A stretch of 64,000 nt of DNA from Anaspis maculata (lineage: Eukaryota; Arthropoda; Insecta; Coleoptera; Scraptiidae), in NCBI GenBank assembly GCA_949128115.1, contig OX421968.1, forward strand, positions 31,028,877 to 31,092,876. Reading direction: 5' to 3'. The notes beneath the pieces were generated by a model that was not told the DNA's origin, ran no database searches, and saw only the letters and a program-made list of their open reading frames with translations. Within the stretch, counting starts at the first letter, position 1. Each line of letters starts with the position of its first letter. A program made the position numbers and the translations under genes. This document shows, in pieces, positions 11,234 through 22,410 of this stretch.

Positions 11234-11737
11234 CAGGGGCGGACTGGCCAAGGCCGCTAGGCCGCAATTCCGGCCTAGATTTTTAGCGAAGGGCCCCCAA
11301 AACTTTGGTCGATTAGGGGCCCCGCAGACCAAAAGTAATTGGGTTAAAAAAATACGGAAAAAATTACACGAAAACAAAATGGGCCCCGAGGCCCCCTTCA
11401 TGTTATTTTTTCAATTATAAAGGGCAGTGATATTATAGCGCAATAGATAGATGAAGTTCAGCAGTAAGAATTTACAGTTTGTGACAATGAATATGGTTAC
11501 AGTAGGTAGTTGCGCTTTTGAGCTGCTGAATTCCTAGAAGATGTTTGGATGTTTTTTTTTTATCAGTCCACCAGGTAGGTAGTTTTACCAGGTAGTTACA
11601 AATACTTTCACCAATAATAATAATCTCAATTTAAAATTTAAAAAAAAAACAGTTTTAGCCTGTGACCCCCCTCAACGTCACAAGGGGGCCCCCAAATCAC
11701 ACCAGCGGCCTAACTTTTAGACCCCAGTCCGCCCCTG
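11234..11737 (+). mobile_element. hAT MITE family A, copy 1 (504 bp)
   Basis: Ends CAGGGGCGGACTGG / CCAGTCCGCCCCTG with a perfect 8-bp TSD GGTTTGCG (11226-11233 and 11738-11745), which defines hAT. Copies 28791-29295 and 52290-52765 each have their own 8-bp TSD; 15272-15547 is a truncated reverse copy. The interior has no ORF. Confidence 0.95.
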
Positions 11738-11999
11738 GGTTTGCGTTCCCGGCATTGCTGGAGTGATATGCCTTGTGTGGGGCTAGATATGTACCTCTTC
11801 GGTTTGCGCTTCCCAATCACCCAAATACTTGAGGCCCAGCTTTTACTGCTGGATTATAGAAACAAACAATAGTTTTTTTTTATATTTTAAAAGTGCAGGA
11901 ATGTCTCCACTTCGGTTGTAGAATATGGACAGAGGCAAAACATGGAAGTCTAACTCGAACAGCTGTTCGGCCACCGAAGATGTATTCGGTCACCGGAGC

Positions 12000-13260
12000 C
12001 CTCCTTGACAGAAATTTTACACCTGATTCAACGATATTGAATTTTCAACTACAACTTGATTGTGTCAAGACACATTTCTTAAAAATACAAATATTTATTG
12101 TTCTATTGAGGATTCTAGGCTCCAAATTGTGGTCGACGTAGCAATTCCTCAGTCCGTAGATTTTCCCATTTTTAGATTGCCGAAGGCCACAATTCTTGAC
12201 ACAGGTACTTCCTGAAACTAGATAGGCTTAGCAACAGATAATTTTGTGCAAACATCATAACTGTATTACAGCAATTTAGTGACCCATCCTAATTGTTATC
12301 GGTACAACCTCCGTATATTTTTTCAAGTGTAGTCCTTCCTTCCTCCTTTCCATTTCTTGGCGCTTTGGGATACATTCTGTGATGCCTCGTACTTCCACGA
12401 GCCCCAGCGTTTCGAGAAAACCATGAATTTCTCATTTTTTCCTCAAAAAAAAAAATTCAACCACTCCAAACTCCAACCCAACGTTCACGTTCATTGAGCC
12501 CTCTACATCTCTAGTCATGCTTTCTCCATTGCTTTCACAAGCCTACATGTTTGAATTGACAATAGTTTCCATTTTCTACTTGACTGTAGTTGTAATATTT
12601 GCTGTGATATGAGCACATGTGAACCAGATGGGATCGGCTCCGAGTATCTTCATCTTCTGTTGACCAAATCGTACACCTGACTTGACAATCTTGAATTTTC
12701 AGTTGATGGCTTCATCGCGGCAAGACACATTGCTTAAAAAATCCTGAAATTTCTTCTTGTAAGCAGGATTTGAGGTAACATTGTGGTCAACTTAGAAATT
12801 CCTTGGTCGCTGAATTTTCCCATTTCACGATCGCCACAGGTCAGAGTTTTTGCCACAGCCATACTTTCTGAAATCAGAAGGGCGCTTAGTAATGGATAAT
12901 TTGAAAAATCATCTCACATTTATTCTGTATTCTAACAATTTAGTCAGCTTTTTACCTTATCGGCAGGCATATAAACTGGCATATTTTCTCCTTCCCAGAT
13001 GTCTTTGAGTCGCATTTCTTGGCACTTTGAGATACTTCCTGAGATGCTCTTTTCTTCCAGGAATCTAGTTTTTCGAAAAAGCCACGGATTTCTTTTTTTT
13101 TCGACGAAAATGATTTAAGCACTCCACCAAACTTCTTGTTTATTGAGCTATTTGGGGCAGCACATCTCCAACTATCAGTATTGATCGAAGCGCCAGAGTT
13201 TCGTGAACAATTATCACGCACAAACTTGCTTCCTACTGTATCCAAAATCTCAAAAAAGTA
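12000..13260 (-). repeat. Direct duplication of a ~600 bp segment
   Basis: About 12020-12600 and 12660-13260 align in the same direction: ACACCTGA(T/C)T..., AAGACACATT(T/G)CTTAAAAA, TTGTGGTC..., GATTTTCCCATTT, and (TTTCTTGGC.CTTTG.GATAC). The right copy retains a long minus-strand frame; the left copy has stops and shifts at the corresponding place. Confidence 0.65.
12952..13245 (-). CDS. Unrecognised possible exon inside a TIR element
   Basis: A 97-codon minus-strand frame beginning MDTVGSKFVRDN and rich in Lys/Ser (KKKEIRGFFEKLDSW; VSQSAKK). It closes with a good donor (CCGATAAG|GTAAAA). A pyrimidine-rich acceptor (TTCTGATTTCAG) lies 60-odd bases downstream at about 12870. Joining there adds a short Cys-containing tail and a stop, so it could be a spliced C-terminal exon pair. 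No domain is recognised. Its decayed neighbour copy and position between inverted repeats suggest it belongs to a transposon. Confidence 0.25.
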   Translation of the reverse strand: MDTVGSKFVRDNCSRNSGASINTDSWRCAAPNSSINKKFGGVLKSFSSKKKEIRGFFEKLDSWKKRASQEVSQSAKKCDSKTSGKEKICQFICLPIR

Positions 13261-13470
13261 CTTTTTTTACAATCATAACAACGCGGGTTGTTCCCCAACA
13301 CTTTTTTGACGTTATAAATTCAACTAGGTTGGCAACACTGACGAGCTCGTGACGTCATGTGGAAATGCCTAATTGCTAATAACAAACTCGCCAATTTTCA
13401 CGTTGAAAGTCACCTACGTAACGTCGTACGTACGTGTGTACGCAAACTCCCCATTTCTGCTCCCCATTAT

Positions 13471-13562
13471 GCAGTGCCGTAACTAGGGCGCAACGAGGCA
13501 TTGGTGGCATTGCCATAGGCGCAAAAATTTCAGGGGCGCAAAATTCAGCTTGGGTCATACCT
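13471..13562. mobile_element. Possible hAT-like end
   Basis: CAGTGCCGTAACTAGGGCGC resembles the CAGTGGCGTAACTAG ends seen at 57951-58149, but no matching opposite end or TSD is found. Treat as a fragment. The following 13563-13929 holds nothing recognisable. Confidence 0.3.
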
Positions 13563-13929
13563 TTTACTGATTTTTCTCAATTTTCATTTCAAATTTTTAC
13601 CTGAACCTATATCTACTTCTACCTACAACTTCACTAACTTTCTAAATGAAAAAATCAAAAGCAGCTTTTTCTACCACTTTTTCATGACGTGATCCAAAAC
13701 AGCCATAAAACGGATAAAACTGAAGAGCACGGCGCTGCAGGAAGTAGCATGCTGAGGATAAGGCAGCGCTCGGCGCCCTCCACCAACGCCGCGCCGGTCG
13801 GTCTAGGTGCTTTTCGAGCTCCAGTCTGACTATTACCGCATATATTTAGTTGCAATTTGCACCAAATAAATACAAGAGCGCCGAACCAGTCTGAGATGAG
13901 GCCTCTCTATATTTTGCAAAAAAATTTCA

Positions 13930-14830
13930 TCTCACATGCAGTAACTGGAGCTTGTCAAGTCGTATTTGCTGCTGCACCTTTAAATGAAAACACTTCAAAC
14001 TAATCAAGGAATAACAACTCATCTCAGAAAATTGGAGGATCTGTGCAGAATTGAATTCCCTATAACATGAACCATATCGCCATGAATCGCACTGCAGGGT
14101 TTTGAGTTATTTGAGGGGAGAGGTAACAGTTCATAGAGTATGAATCTTGCCAAAATGTTATCCTCCTCCTCGAATAACTCAAAATCCTGCATTGCGATTC
14201 AAGGTGATTTTGTTCATGTTATAGGGAATTCAATTCTGCACACATCTTCCAATTTTGAAATATGAGTTGTTATTTCTTCAATAGTTTGAGGTGTTTTCAT
14301 TTAAAGGTGCATGCTGTAGTGTTCTGGTCAGTAGTAGACGACGCGCCGCGCCGGCTCAAGTTCAAATCGATTTTTTAAACTTGAGAAACAAAACTATACA
14401 TCGAGTGGATGATTTTCGTGAAGAAAACACTTCAATTTAATGGTCCCTGGAAATTTTCTAAAAATAAACACCTTCAACAGTGAAAAAAAAAATCGTCAAA
14501 ACTGTCAAAGAAAAAACAAGTTTTCTCAAGTTAACTTGTTCAAACTTGTTTTCATCCAAATTTACACAACGGATGCGAGTTCAGGAGATTAAATTTAGTC
14601 GGAAAAGATACCAAACTTGTCGTGATCGGTTCTACATGGCCAGAAAAACAAAATGGACCACCTAGAAGAGCTTCGCCCCCCACCACTCCCCTCCAACAAT
14701 GATGGACACTTTTTGTGCCAAAATGGTATCAACGGGATATGATACGTCGAACTATAATGTATTTGCATCCAGTGGATTGACGGGTTCCATCCCCTCCATT
14801 TTTAGCTGCAATTTTTTACCCCCCCTCCAA
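13930..14830 (+). repeat. Dispersed repeat with internal palindrome, copy 1
   Basis: 13973-14311 is a palindrome (TGCACCTTTAAATG ... CATTTAAAGGTGCA) whose arms carry GAATTCAATTCTG and a TTTTGAGTTATT motif. The next 500 bp (TGGTCAG..., GGAAAA.ATA.CAAACTTGTC, GTATCAACGGGATATGAT) match 27080-27545 in the same orientation with moderate divergence. The shared frames are too interrupted to call coding. Confidence 0.65.
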
Positions 14831-15271
14831 TAACTCAAAACCCCCGGGTGCGATTTTTGGCGATTTTGGATATGTTATAAAGCACTCAATTTTGAACGAA
14901 ATATCAAATTTTCAGGACGTCCATATTTTTTCCGAGGTTAAAATCTATCTTTCTTGTACTATTCATCCGAGTAGTATCCTGCCGATCTTCGACATCATTC
15001 ATTAGTAGCCGCCAAAAACCTAACAACCTTGGCGGAGACCCACCAACCAGTAAACACAAACCAAACCTCCAAAGAAACTCACGATTCCTGGCATATACTC
15101 AAAAATTTTCACTTTCGCATACATGATACCTCGACACGGTGACAAGGTGTCACATTGAAAATTGCACGTGTAGACAACTGGCTGGCATTCCCTTGTCATT
15201 GTATCATTCGTACCAACACAACACAATTTATCCATAGCTTGCTCTAATGCAGAAAGCCGTGAAATTGATTA
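14831..15271. other. Intergenic stretch with a diverged palindrome arm
   Basis: 14825-14930 resembles one arm of the neighbouring palindrome (TAACTCAAAA.CC, GGCGATTTTG, TTATA...AATT). The rest shows no gene. Confidence 0.35.
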
Positions 15272-15547
15272 TACCTACTGTAACCATATTCATTGTCACA
15301 AACTGTAAATTCTTACTGCTGAACTACATCTATCTATTGCGCTATAATATCACTGCCCTTTATTGAAGAAAAAATAACAGGAAGGGGGCCTTGGGGCCCA
15401 TTTTGTTTTCGTGTAATTTGTTTTGTATTCTTTTAACCCAATTACTTTTGGTCTGCGGGGGACCCTAATCGACCAAAGTTTTGGGGGCCCTTCGCCAAAA
15501 ATCTAGGCCGGGATTGCGGTCTAGCGGCCTTGGCCAGTCCGCCCCTG
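15272..15547 (-). mobile_element. hAT MITE family A, truncated reverse copy
   Basis: The reverse complement begins CAGGGGCGGACTGG at 15547 and follows the family A consensus to about 15272, where homology stops abruptly in the TAGGTA motif. The second terminal repeat is lost, so no TSD can be checked. A run of ten Gs follows the intact end. Confidence 0.85.
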
Positions 15548-15583
15548 ATAGGGGGGGGGGATATAACATAGGCATTCCATTTC

Positions 15584-16195
15584 GTGCAGCACTCAAGGCA
15601 TCTTGCATTGCAGCCTCCGAATACTGTAGAGTTTTTTTTTTTGAAGCCATATCTGCGCCAAAAACATATTTTATTCGGTAAAATTGGTCTATTTGAGGAA
15701 GTGACATGTAACGCGGACTCCGGCAGTATCCGAAGGATGGACATCCTGGCTATCGACCGAAAGAAAAACGTGGGTTGGATCATAGATCCAACTGTTAGAT
15801 TCGAAATGAACGAAGAACAACCTAGTATGGTCAACAAAGAATAACAAGGTGTCTATGATCCAACAATAGCGTTTTTTCAAAAAGTCGCATAGCCTGAAGG
15901 ATGTCCAGGTAGGTCATAGGAATACTGGTTGGAGCCCGCGGAACTATCACCACTTTTTTCAAAGAATTTTGTCAGCTTTTTGGTTTGCCTTCGAAATTAC
16001 TAAAAATTATAGGGCTATCTGTTTTGAAAAATTCTATATATATACTACGAAATCATATATACAATAAGTAATTTTAATTTACACTTTACCCTTTTATTCT
16101 GTTATTCTTATTTATGTTATACCTTTTTGAAATGTATTCTTTGTTGATATAGCAACCCAAAGTGTTGGGAAGAAGTAATTTTTCAAATAAAATTT
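15584..16195 (+). pseudogene. 3' end of an RLE-type LINE (C-terminal nuclease region)
   Basis: A plus-strand frame through DILAIDRKKNVGWIIDPTVRFE (15735-15805) matches the C-terminal restriction-like endonuclease region of R2-related LINE proteins; the Asp...WIIDPTVRFE arrangement is the conserved piece I recognise. After a stop at 15842 the similarity resumes in shifted frames (YDPTIAFF, then FKEF/FWFAFE-like, then ILYIYY). The 3' part ends in AATAAAATTTC near 16185. Upstream it is joined to the truncated hAT copy. Multiple frame breaks make it a dead fragment. Confidence 0.55.
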
Positions 16196-17249
16196 CTATA
16201 TACACACATCAAAAGAATCTAGGGGACAAGCAAATTCAGACGATTTCTAAAATCATCATAACTTTTGATTGCCGTCAGCGATTTCATATCTGTTTTCAGT
16301 GTTCGATAGACCAATCCTTCGTTTTCATGTCTTGATCACGTAGAATACGAACAATGTTTTATAAAGTTTCTACAGGGTGATCAATGGAACAGTGTAAAAT
16401 TGCCGAAAGTTCAGTACGAGCGCGATTTCCCAAAAACAAGTTTTTATGCATTCCAATAGCACAGTTATGAAGACTGGTACTTCAGCTTTAGTAACGTTTT
16501 TGAATTTTGGAAATCGAAAGTAAATTGCCAAAGATATTGATCATTTTGTGCCGCCATGTCGAACTCCCAAGAGGTGATCCGATTTCATTGAAACTTGGAT
16601 CACATTCATGTCTGGTTCCAGTAATTGGAATTTCAAGGTCAAATGTCTTTCTCGGTCACTTTCAAGCCTCCACATTAAACGTTTATGTAAATGATTCGAT
16701 TTTAGTGTGTTTCAAGTTTCATTCAAATTGAATCATTTATGTAAAAAGTTCAATATAGCGGCTCGAAAGTGATTGAAAGTGACATTTGACCTTGAAATTC
16801 CAATTACTTGAACCAGACATGAATGTGTTCCAAGTTTCAATGAAATCGGACTACTTTCTTTTTTCTTGGAAATTCAACATGGCGGCACAAAATGATCAAT
16901 ACGAGGATCAATATCTTTGGCAATTCACCTTCGATTTTCAAAATTCAAAAACGTTACTGAAGCTGAAACACCGATCTTCATAACTGTGCTATTGGAATGC
17001 ATGAAATTTTTTTTTTTGGAAATCGCGCTCGTACTGAACTTTTGGCAATTTTACACTGTTCCATTGATCACCCTGTAGCAACCTTATGGAACACTATTCG
17101 TATTTGACGTGTCCAAGGCATAAAAACGAAAGACTGGGCAAACGAACACTGAAAACCGATATGAAATCGCTCACGGAAATCAAAAGTTATGATGATTTTA
17201 GAAATGGTCTGAATTTGCTTGTCCCCTAGATTCTTTTGATGTGTGTATA
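16196..17249. mobile_element. Palindromic element with inner CAGGGTGA pair
   Basis: Arms ATACACACATCAAAAGAATC / GATTCTTTTGATGTGTGTAT match almost throughout to a centre near 16720. An inner TA|CAGGGTGATCAATGG (from 16373) is mirrored as CCATTGATCACCCTG|TA (to 17075). Each arm is about 500 bp. No ORF of note. Confidence 0.75.
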
Positions 17250-17794
17250 CAGGGTGTTTCATGACTTATACGACATAGCTTAAGGATAGATCCAGTTTTT
17301 TGAGGCGGATCCGGGTCTGGCTTCGAAATTATTCTAAGATCCTGCGTGTGAAAGTTACAGGGTGATTTATGTATTTTGGTCAAAACTTTGATAGGTCATA
17401 ACTTTGGAGCAAATGAATGGAATCGAATGAAATTTGACAGGAAATGTCTCTTGCCACGAACAATCACAATGACCAACAAGGCATGAAAAAATCCAGGGCC
17501 GGATTGGAAAAAATTGCCCCCATCAATTATTGGGGCAAAAAAGCCATTTTCGCATCGGATTCCTAAAAAAATGCCATTGTATTTGGAAAGTTGAGAAAAA
17601 ATGCTACAGAATCAGCTATCCAATACGAACGGCACACCTCAGTAGGTTTAGTAAAAAAATAAAATAAAAAAATTGAAAATTTTAATAGCGATATTTCCTG
17701 AATGATTTGAGATCAATCATCGCAATTACTACTTTTCAAACAGGAAACGAGCAACATTTGAAAAAAAAAATCAAAACTCCTAACAATAGGTGAT

Positions 17795-18345
17795 AAATAC
17801 ATTACATGTTATTAACAAATGGTTTTCAAAATACCTTTCCCCAACTTCGACGCATTTTCCACATCTCGTCACCAAATGTCTAGTAGCTTTTCGAATGGTT
17901 GGTGTATTGTTCCGCGTTTCATTAGCAGCTGCAATGATCTTTTCTCTACAATCCTTCCTGGTATTCATTTCCGTCTTGTAGACCTCTAGATCTTTCATGC
18001 GGCCCCATACTTAGTAATCTAGGACTGTTAGATCAGGAGATCTGGGAGCCAGGAATGAGGACCCCCGCGACCAATCCAGCCATGGGGGTACTCTGCGTAC
18101 AAGTGTTCTCTGACGTTTAATGAAAAATGAAGCGGTGCCCCATTTTGTTGAAAATAGGCAAAACATTTTGGAGGAAGTTTAGATAGCCTTCCCCCGTCAG
18201 CCGTTCCTCAAAGAAATGTAGCCCAATTAAAGTTTCGTCAACCACTCCGCACCACAAATTCAGTGAAAACCTTCGCTGAGAGTTCTTTTGTACCATGGCA
18301 TGAGGGTTTTCGTGTGCCCATAAGTGGAAATTTTTTAGTTCCAGT
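17795..18345 (-). pseudogene. Mariner-like DDE_3 transposase fragment (left arm)
   Basis: On the minus strand the broken frames read in order: HLWAHENPHAMV, FSLNLWCGVVDE, LIGLHFFEERLTGEGYLNF, a decayed QxNGAPxHF region, SPDLTVLDY, GRMKDLEVYKTEMNTR and a C-terminal CGKCVEVG..YFENHLL. This is the catalytic core and tail of the insect Tc1/mariner-like transposases that pair a DUF4817-type HTH with DDE_3. The third catalytic Asp context (SPDLTVLDY) is visible; the second (DGAPxH) is destroyed. At least three shifts or stops are present. Confidence 0.7.
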
Positions 18346-18859
18346 TTTGAGGGTTCTCTTCATTTTTTTCGTTTCTCCTCGGTTCTGTTTCGCCACCCGC
18401 GTTGTGCGAGGGCGATTTCGGACTTCTCATTATTGTTATTGTGTATCACTCCATTTTTCAACCCACAACCTACCCTACCGTGACGCGCTGGACATCAGCG
18501 GACCATGCACAGAGAGCAATCTCTCCATCTCACGGCGCTGGACGTCACAAGGTAGGTCCTTTTTCATTTTTTACTTCAATACCCAAGACAGTGCATCCCA
18601 GCTAAAACATCTCGGCGTGATTTTCTCAGAAACCGTTCAACCAATACAATTCTTCTTTTTTTGTGGAAATAAGCCCTAAATCTAAGCTTCAATTAGAGAG
18701 GTGCCGGTGTCTGCAGCTGCCCTACTTCCCAAAATATGACAATTTGAACAGGCCCCGAAACAACAGGCACATAATTATGGAGATTTATGATTAGCAAGAA
18801 GAACAATTCTACATCAGAATGCAATTGGAGCACTGTCTTAATTTTCCATCAAATGCCAG

Positions 18860-19166
18860 AGAATACTTGGATGCAGAATACCCCCATCGCTGGATTGGTC
18901 GCGGGGGTCCTCATTCCTGGCTCCCAGATCTCCTGATCTCACAGTCCTAGATTACTATGCATGGGGCCGCATGAAAGATCCAGAGGTCTACAAGACGGAA
19001 ATGAATACCAGGAAGGATTGTAGAGAAAAGATCATTGCAGCTGTTAATGAAACGCGGAACAATACACCAACCATTCGAAAAGCCACTAGACATTTAGTGA
19101 CGAGATGTGGAAAATGCGTCGAAGTTGGGGGAGGGTATTTTGAAAACCATTTGTTAATAACATGAA
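18860..19166 (+). pseudogene. Mariner-like DDE_3 transposase fragment (right arm)
   Basis: The mirror copy on the plus strand: YLDAEYPHRWIGRGGP, a damaged WPPRSPDL-like segment, then MKDPEVYKTEMNTRKDCREK and CGKCVEVGGGYFENHLL followed by a stop region. It is shorter than the left-arm copy, so the palindrome arose from or captured only the 3' part here. The two copies differ at a few positions, so they have decayed separately since duplication. Confidence 0.7.
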
Positions 19167-21119
19167 TCTATCACCTATTGTTAGGAGTTTTGATTTTTTT
19201 TTTCAAATGTTGCTCGTTTCTTGTTTGAAAAGTAGTAATTGCGATGAATTATCTCAAATCATTCAGGAAATATCGCTATTGAAATTTTCAATTTTTTTTA
19301 TTTTATTTTTTTACTAAACTTACTGAATTGTGCCGTTTGTATTGGATAGCTGATTCTGTAGCATTTTTTCTCAACTTTCCAAATACAATGGCATTTTTTT
19401 AGGAATCCGATGCGAAAATGGCTTTTTTGCCCCAAGAATTGATGAGGGCCATTTTTTTTAGTCCGGCCCTGGATTTTTCATGCCTTGTTGGTCATTGTGA
19501 TTGTTCGTGGTAAGAGACATTTCCTGTCAAATTTCATTCGATTCCATTCATTTGCTCCAAAGTTATGACCTATCAAAGTTTTGACCAAAATACATAATTC
19601 ACCCTGTAACTTTGAAACGCAGGATCTTAGAAAAATTTCGAAGCCAGATCCGGATCCGCCTCAAAAAACTGGATCTATCCTTAAGCTATGTCGTATAAGT
19701 CATGAAACACCCTGTATACAATAAACATATTCAAGTGTCATGAATAGGTACCTACGTGTGTACCCACTTGTACCTATGCATGACACCCCGTGTCATCTAT
19801 AGGTTCCTTAACTTTAAAATTAATTTCACAGATAAAGATAGATATACATTTCACAATGCGTTGGAAATGGCACACAATACTGAAGCTTGATGCTGTTCCA
19901 ATACCTGACTAGTCCAAGCGGTACACCAGGATTATCAGAAGAAAACGGCATTTCTATATACAAGTATGAAATTTGGTACACAGATTCTATTGACAAAAAG
20001 GAACATTTTGGTCCGCAGTTCTTCCCTCTAGGATGCGTATTTTCCAAAATATGGAATTTTCAAGGAAAACATAGGACCGAATACCGAATTTGTGAAAAAT
20101 TGAAATGCATGCAACACACCTTTTCAAAGTGACTTTCTTACACAATTTGGGTTCGCAAAACATCACTAAGTGATAAAAAGTATTCAAGGTCACTATCTGA
20201 CCCTCTTACCGGCGGTTTTCAAAGATGGCGGTCAAAAATTTTGATTTTTTCTTTGTTATTATAAATATGGCGTGTGAGGTGTCTTTTTTGACTAATTAAG
20301 GGTCTCTGATTCAATTAAAATAGGTATTGATACTCTGGGGAGCATCTAGCAGCCAGAACCTAGAACCTCCTAGGAAAGCAAACTGAACTAAGATCGAGTA
20401 AAATGATTTTCACATAATATTATGCATTAATGATGGTTTCTTTCTATAAACATTCCACCAGTTCAACAAATAAAGTGAAATCACAGCATAATACAGTGTA
20501 AATAAAAATTTAAAACTGAATAATTTGAAAAGCAAGATGAAAATTAGCCATCAAGTACGAAAATTTTGATTTTTTCGTTCTGATTGAAGATATAGCGTGT
20601 GAGGTCGACTTTTCCCACTGATCTAAGGCTTCTAATCCAGATAAAATGGGTGAAATATTCTAGGAAGCACTTCAATGGTCTTAGACAGTCAATATCCTGT
20701 CAACATCACCAGAGAAATTGCCGATCTTCATGGAGAATTATTCTGGATCATGAATGCAGTGTTCGTAATTCTGTTGCTAAAACTGAACACCTATATTATT
20801 AGAATCAATTCAAAGCACTTTAGCACTGGCTATACTCGTGGCTATAGTTGTGCTACCTGAAGATTCTTCAATCTTCAAACCAGGAAATTTGAAGAGGCGT
20901 GAGCGAGGGCGTGAGGTTTGTATCCGCCGTCTATTTATTTCTAATTTTTAATTTGGTAATGTAGGTACTTTTCAAGTTATTTCTAGGAGGAGTTATTCAG
21001 GTGCCTATACTCATTTATTTCACAACTAACAACTATTCTCGTGGTGTTAGAAGTGATACAGGCGTACTTTATAAGCGACACGTTAATTTCAACCTACACG
21101 CTAAATTTGGAGATATTTA

Positions 21120-21875
21120 AAAATGCGGCAAATAAATGGAAACTACTCCGATTCCTTGTTCACAACCTCATCGATCAAATCACCGGTGCTCAACGCTTTA
21201 TCACCAACGTCAAGGGTATTTGTGTTTCTTCATAAGGCGACATCCAAACAGGCACATGCACAATGTTAGGTGCTCCACCATGGAAGACGCCGATGGCCGA
21301 ATGATTCTTTACGTGAGGACTATTGCGAACAAGGTGAAGTCTTCTCTGTTCTCATTTCCTCTTCCGACACAGACGTACTGGTGCTAGGAGTATAATTTTT
21401 GCAGGGGTTGTCAGAGCTTGGCGTAAGAGAACTTGGGTTCGTGTCGCCCCGTCATTCGACTGTACGGGGGAGATGAAAACCTAAAGACCGTAGAAGAAGC
21501 AAGGCGAGTACTTTTCTGAAGTGGCGACAAGTCAGTCATAACTATACCAACCTCCAACCACCTACTCAAGGTGTACTTTTGAAGCGCTTCAAAAAGGCTG
21601 CCTACCAGGCAGGTCATATATCTGGACGCTGTGACCTGTTGAAACCATTCTTGCCGTCGCCAAAGGACTGGGGGGTGGATGCTAGACGATGGTAGATGGA
21701 AGATATTCGGGTCTGGTCAACTTTGTTGCCCATCTGGGCCGCATGTAGAGGGCTTGCCAGATGCGGTTGCCCTTCACAATGTGAGACGCAAAGATGCGGT
21801 TGTGGAAAGTACAACATACCTTGTACCTACTCCAGTTTGCAAGAACTAAAAAATGACGCGGAGAATGCGTGAACA
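21120..21875 (+). pseudogene. Degraded transposon-type ORF (EADTRM/DTDVLVL and Cys-rich tail)
   Basis: Successive broken frames give an NKWKLLRFLVHN segment, MEDADGRMILY (cf. EADTRMLLHA), SDTDVLVLG in a shifted frame at about 21368, LKRFKKAAYQAGHISGRC, then WAACRGLARCGCPSQCETQR and CGCGKYNIPCTY. I recognise this order from a widespread arthropod and cnidarian repeat-encoded protein with a PIN-like nuclease core and a C-terminal CxC cluster. The superfamily name is not certain. At least four frame breaks; non-functional. Confidence 0.5.
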
Positions 21876-22204
21876 CAAGTACGCACTCTCCACTTTCTAA
21901 GAATTGAATCGAATTACAAATCTCGCAGTAATTTTTATTTCAGTTCCAAAACAACTGAAGGGTAAATCTGACCCAAGAAGCAGCCCAGCCTCAGTGTTTT
22001 TTTATTTGTTCGTTATGTTAATTGTTACAAAATGTTCAAATTTTACTTCTGAGATAGCACAGCCGTTGGAGGTTGGGCGTTCTTTTAAAATGTGACGTGA
22101 GGTGTGACGTGACGACTCCTCCTTTAAATTGAACCTACGAGTATTCACACCATATTGTGCTGTGATTTCACTTCAATAGGTAAACTGGTTGAATTGATAT
22201 GAAT

Positions 22205-22410
22205 GATAAATGAATAAATAAATAAATGTTGTTCTCCTAGTCGGTTTTTGCCGTAAGAGTTTGTCGTTTGCCTATTTATTCACCAATTAATTACCGAGAA
22301 AAGTGCGATTTCGAACAACATAAGACCCAAACTTTTCACTGGGAATCGAACCCGGGACTTCTGCAAAACAAACAGGCAGCCACAGAACCGCTTGCGCAAC
22401 GGGGCCGTCA
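22205..22410 (-). mobile_element. tRNA-derived SINE (family 1), reverse copy
   Basis: Read on the minus strand from about 22407: GGCCCCGTTGCGCAAGCGG (A-box region), GTGGCTGCCTG, then CCCGGGTTCGATTCCCA (B box, 22335-22355), a ~120 bp body, and an AT-rich (AATA)n end near 22207-22228. The same head occurs at 63222-63310 on the plus strand. It lies within the core of the palindrome 19783-22999. Confidence 0.7.

Larger units (their letters stand above)
10803..13451. mobile_element. 2.65 kb element with long, gapped terminal inverted repeats
   Basis: GGGAGTTTGCG at 10803 returns inverted at the right end (CGCAAACTCCC, to about 13451). Inside both ends lie matching inverted blocks: ACGTACGACGTAACG, AATTAGGCATTTCCA, TGACGTCA and GTGTTGCCAAC (left 10820-10920; right 13325-13440). 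Between the arms are a later hAT MITE (11234-11737) and a duplicated, possibly coding segment (about 12000-13260). No TSD was identified and the superfamily is unknown. Confidence 0.6.
17250..19714. mobile_element. Palindromic CAGGGTG element carrying transposase fragments
   Basis: Ends CAGGGTGTTTCATGACTTAT / ATAAGTCATGAAACACCCTG, flanked by TATA (17246-17249; 19715-19718 region), giving a TA-type TSD. A second pair, CAGGGTGATTTATG (17358) and its mirror ending at 19606, sits 108 bp in from each end. Arms match for about 850 bp and each contains part of a DDE transposase reading towards its own end. The unpaired centre is about 18350-18860. Confidence 0.85.

Noticed and set aside
18263..18679. 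138-codon plus-strand ORF
   Set aside because: It overlaps the antisense transposase fragment and the unpaired core of a palindrome; no domain is recognised.
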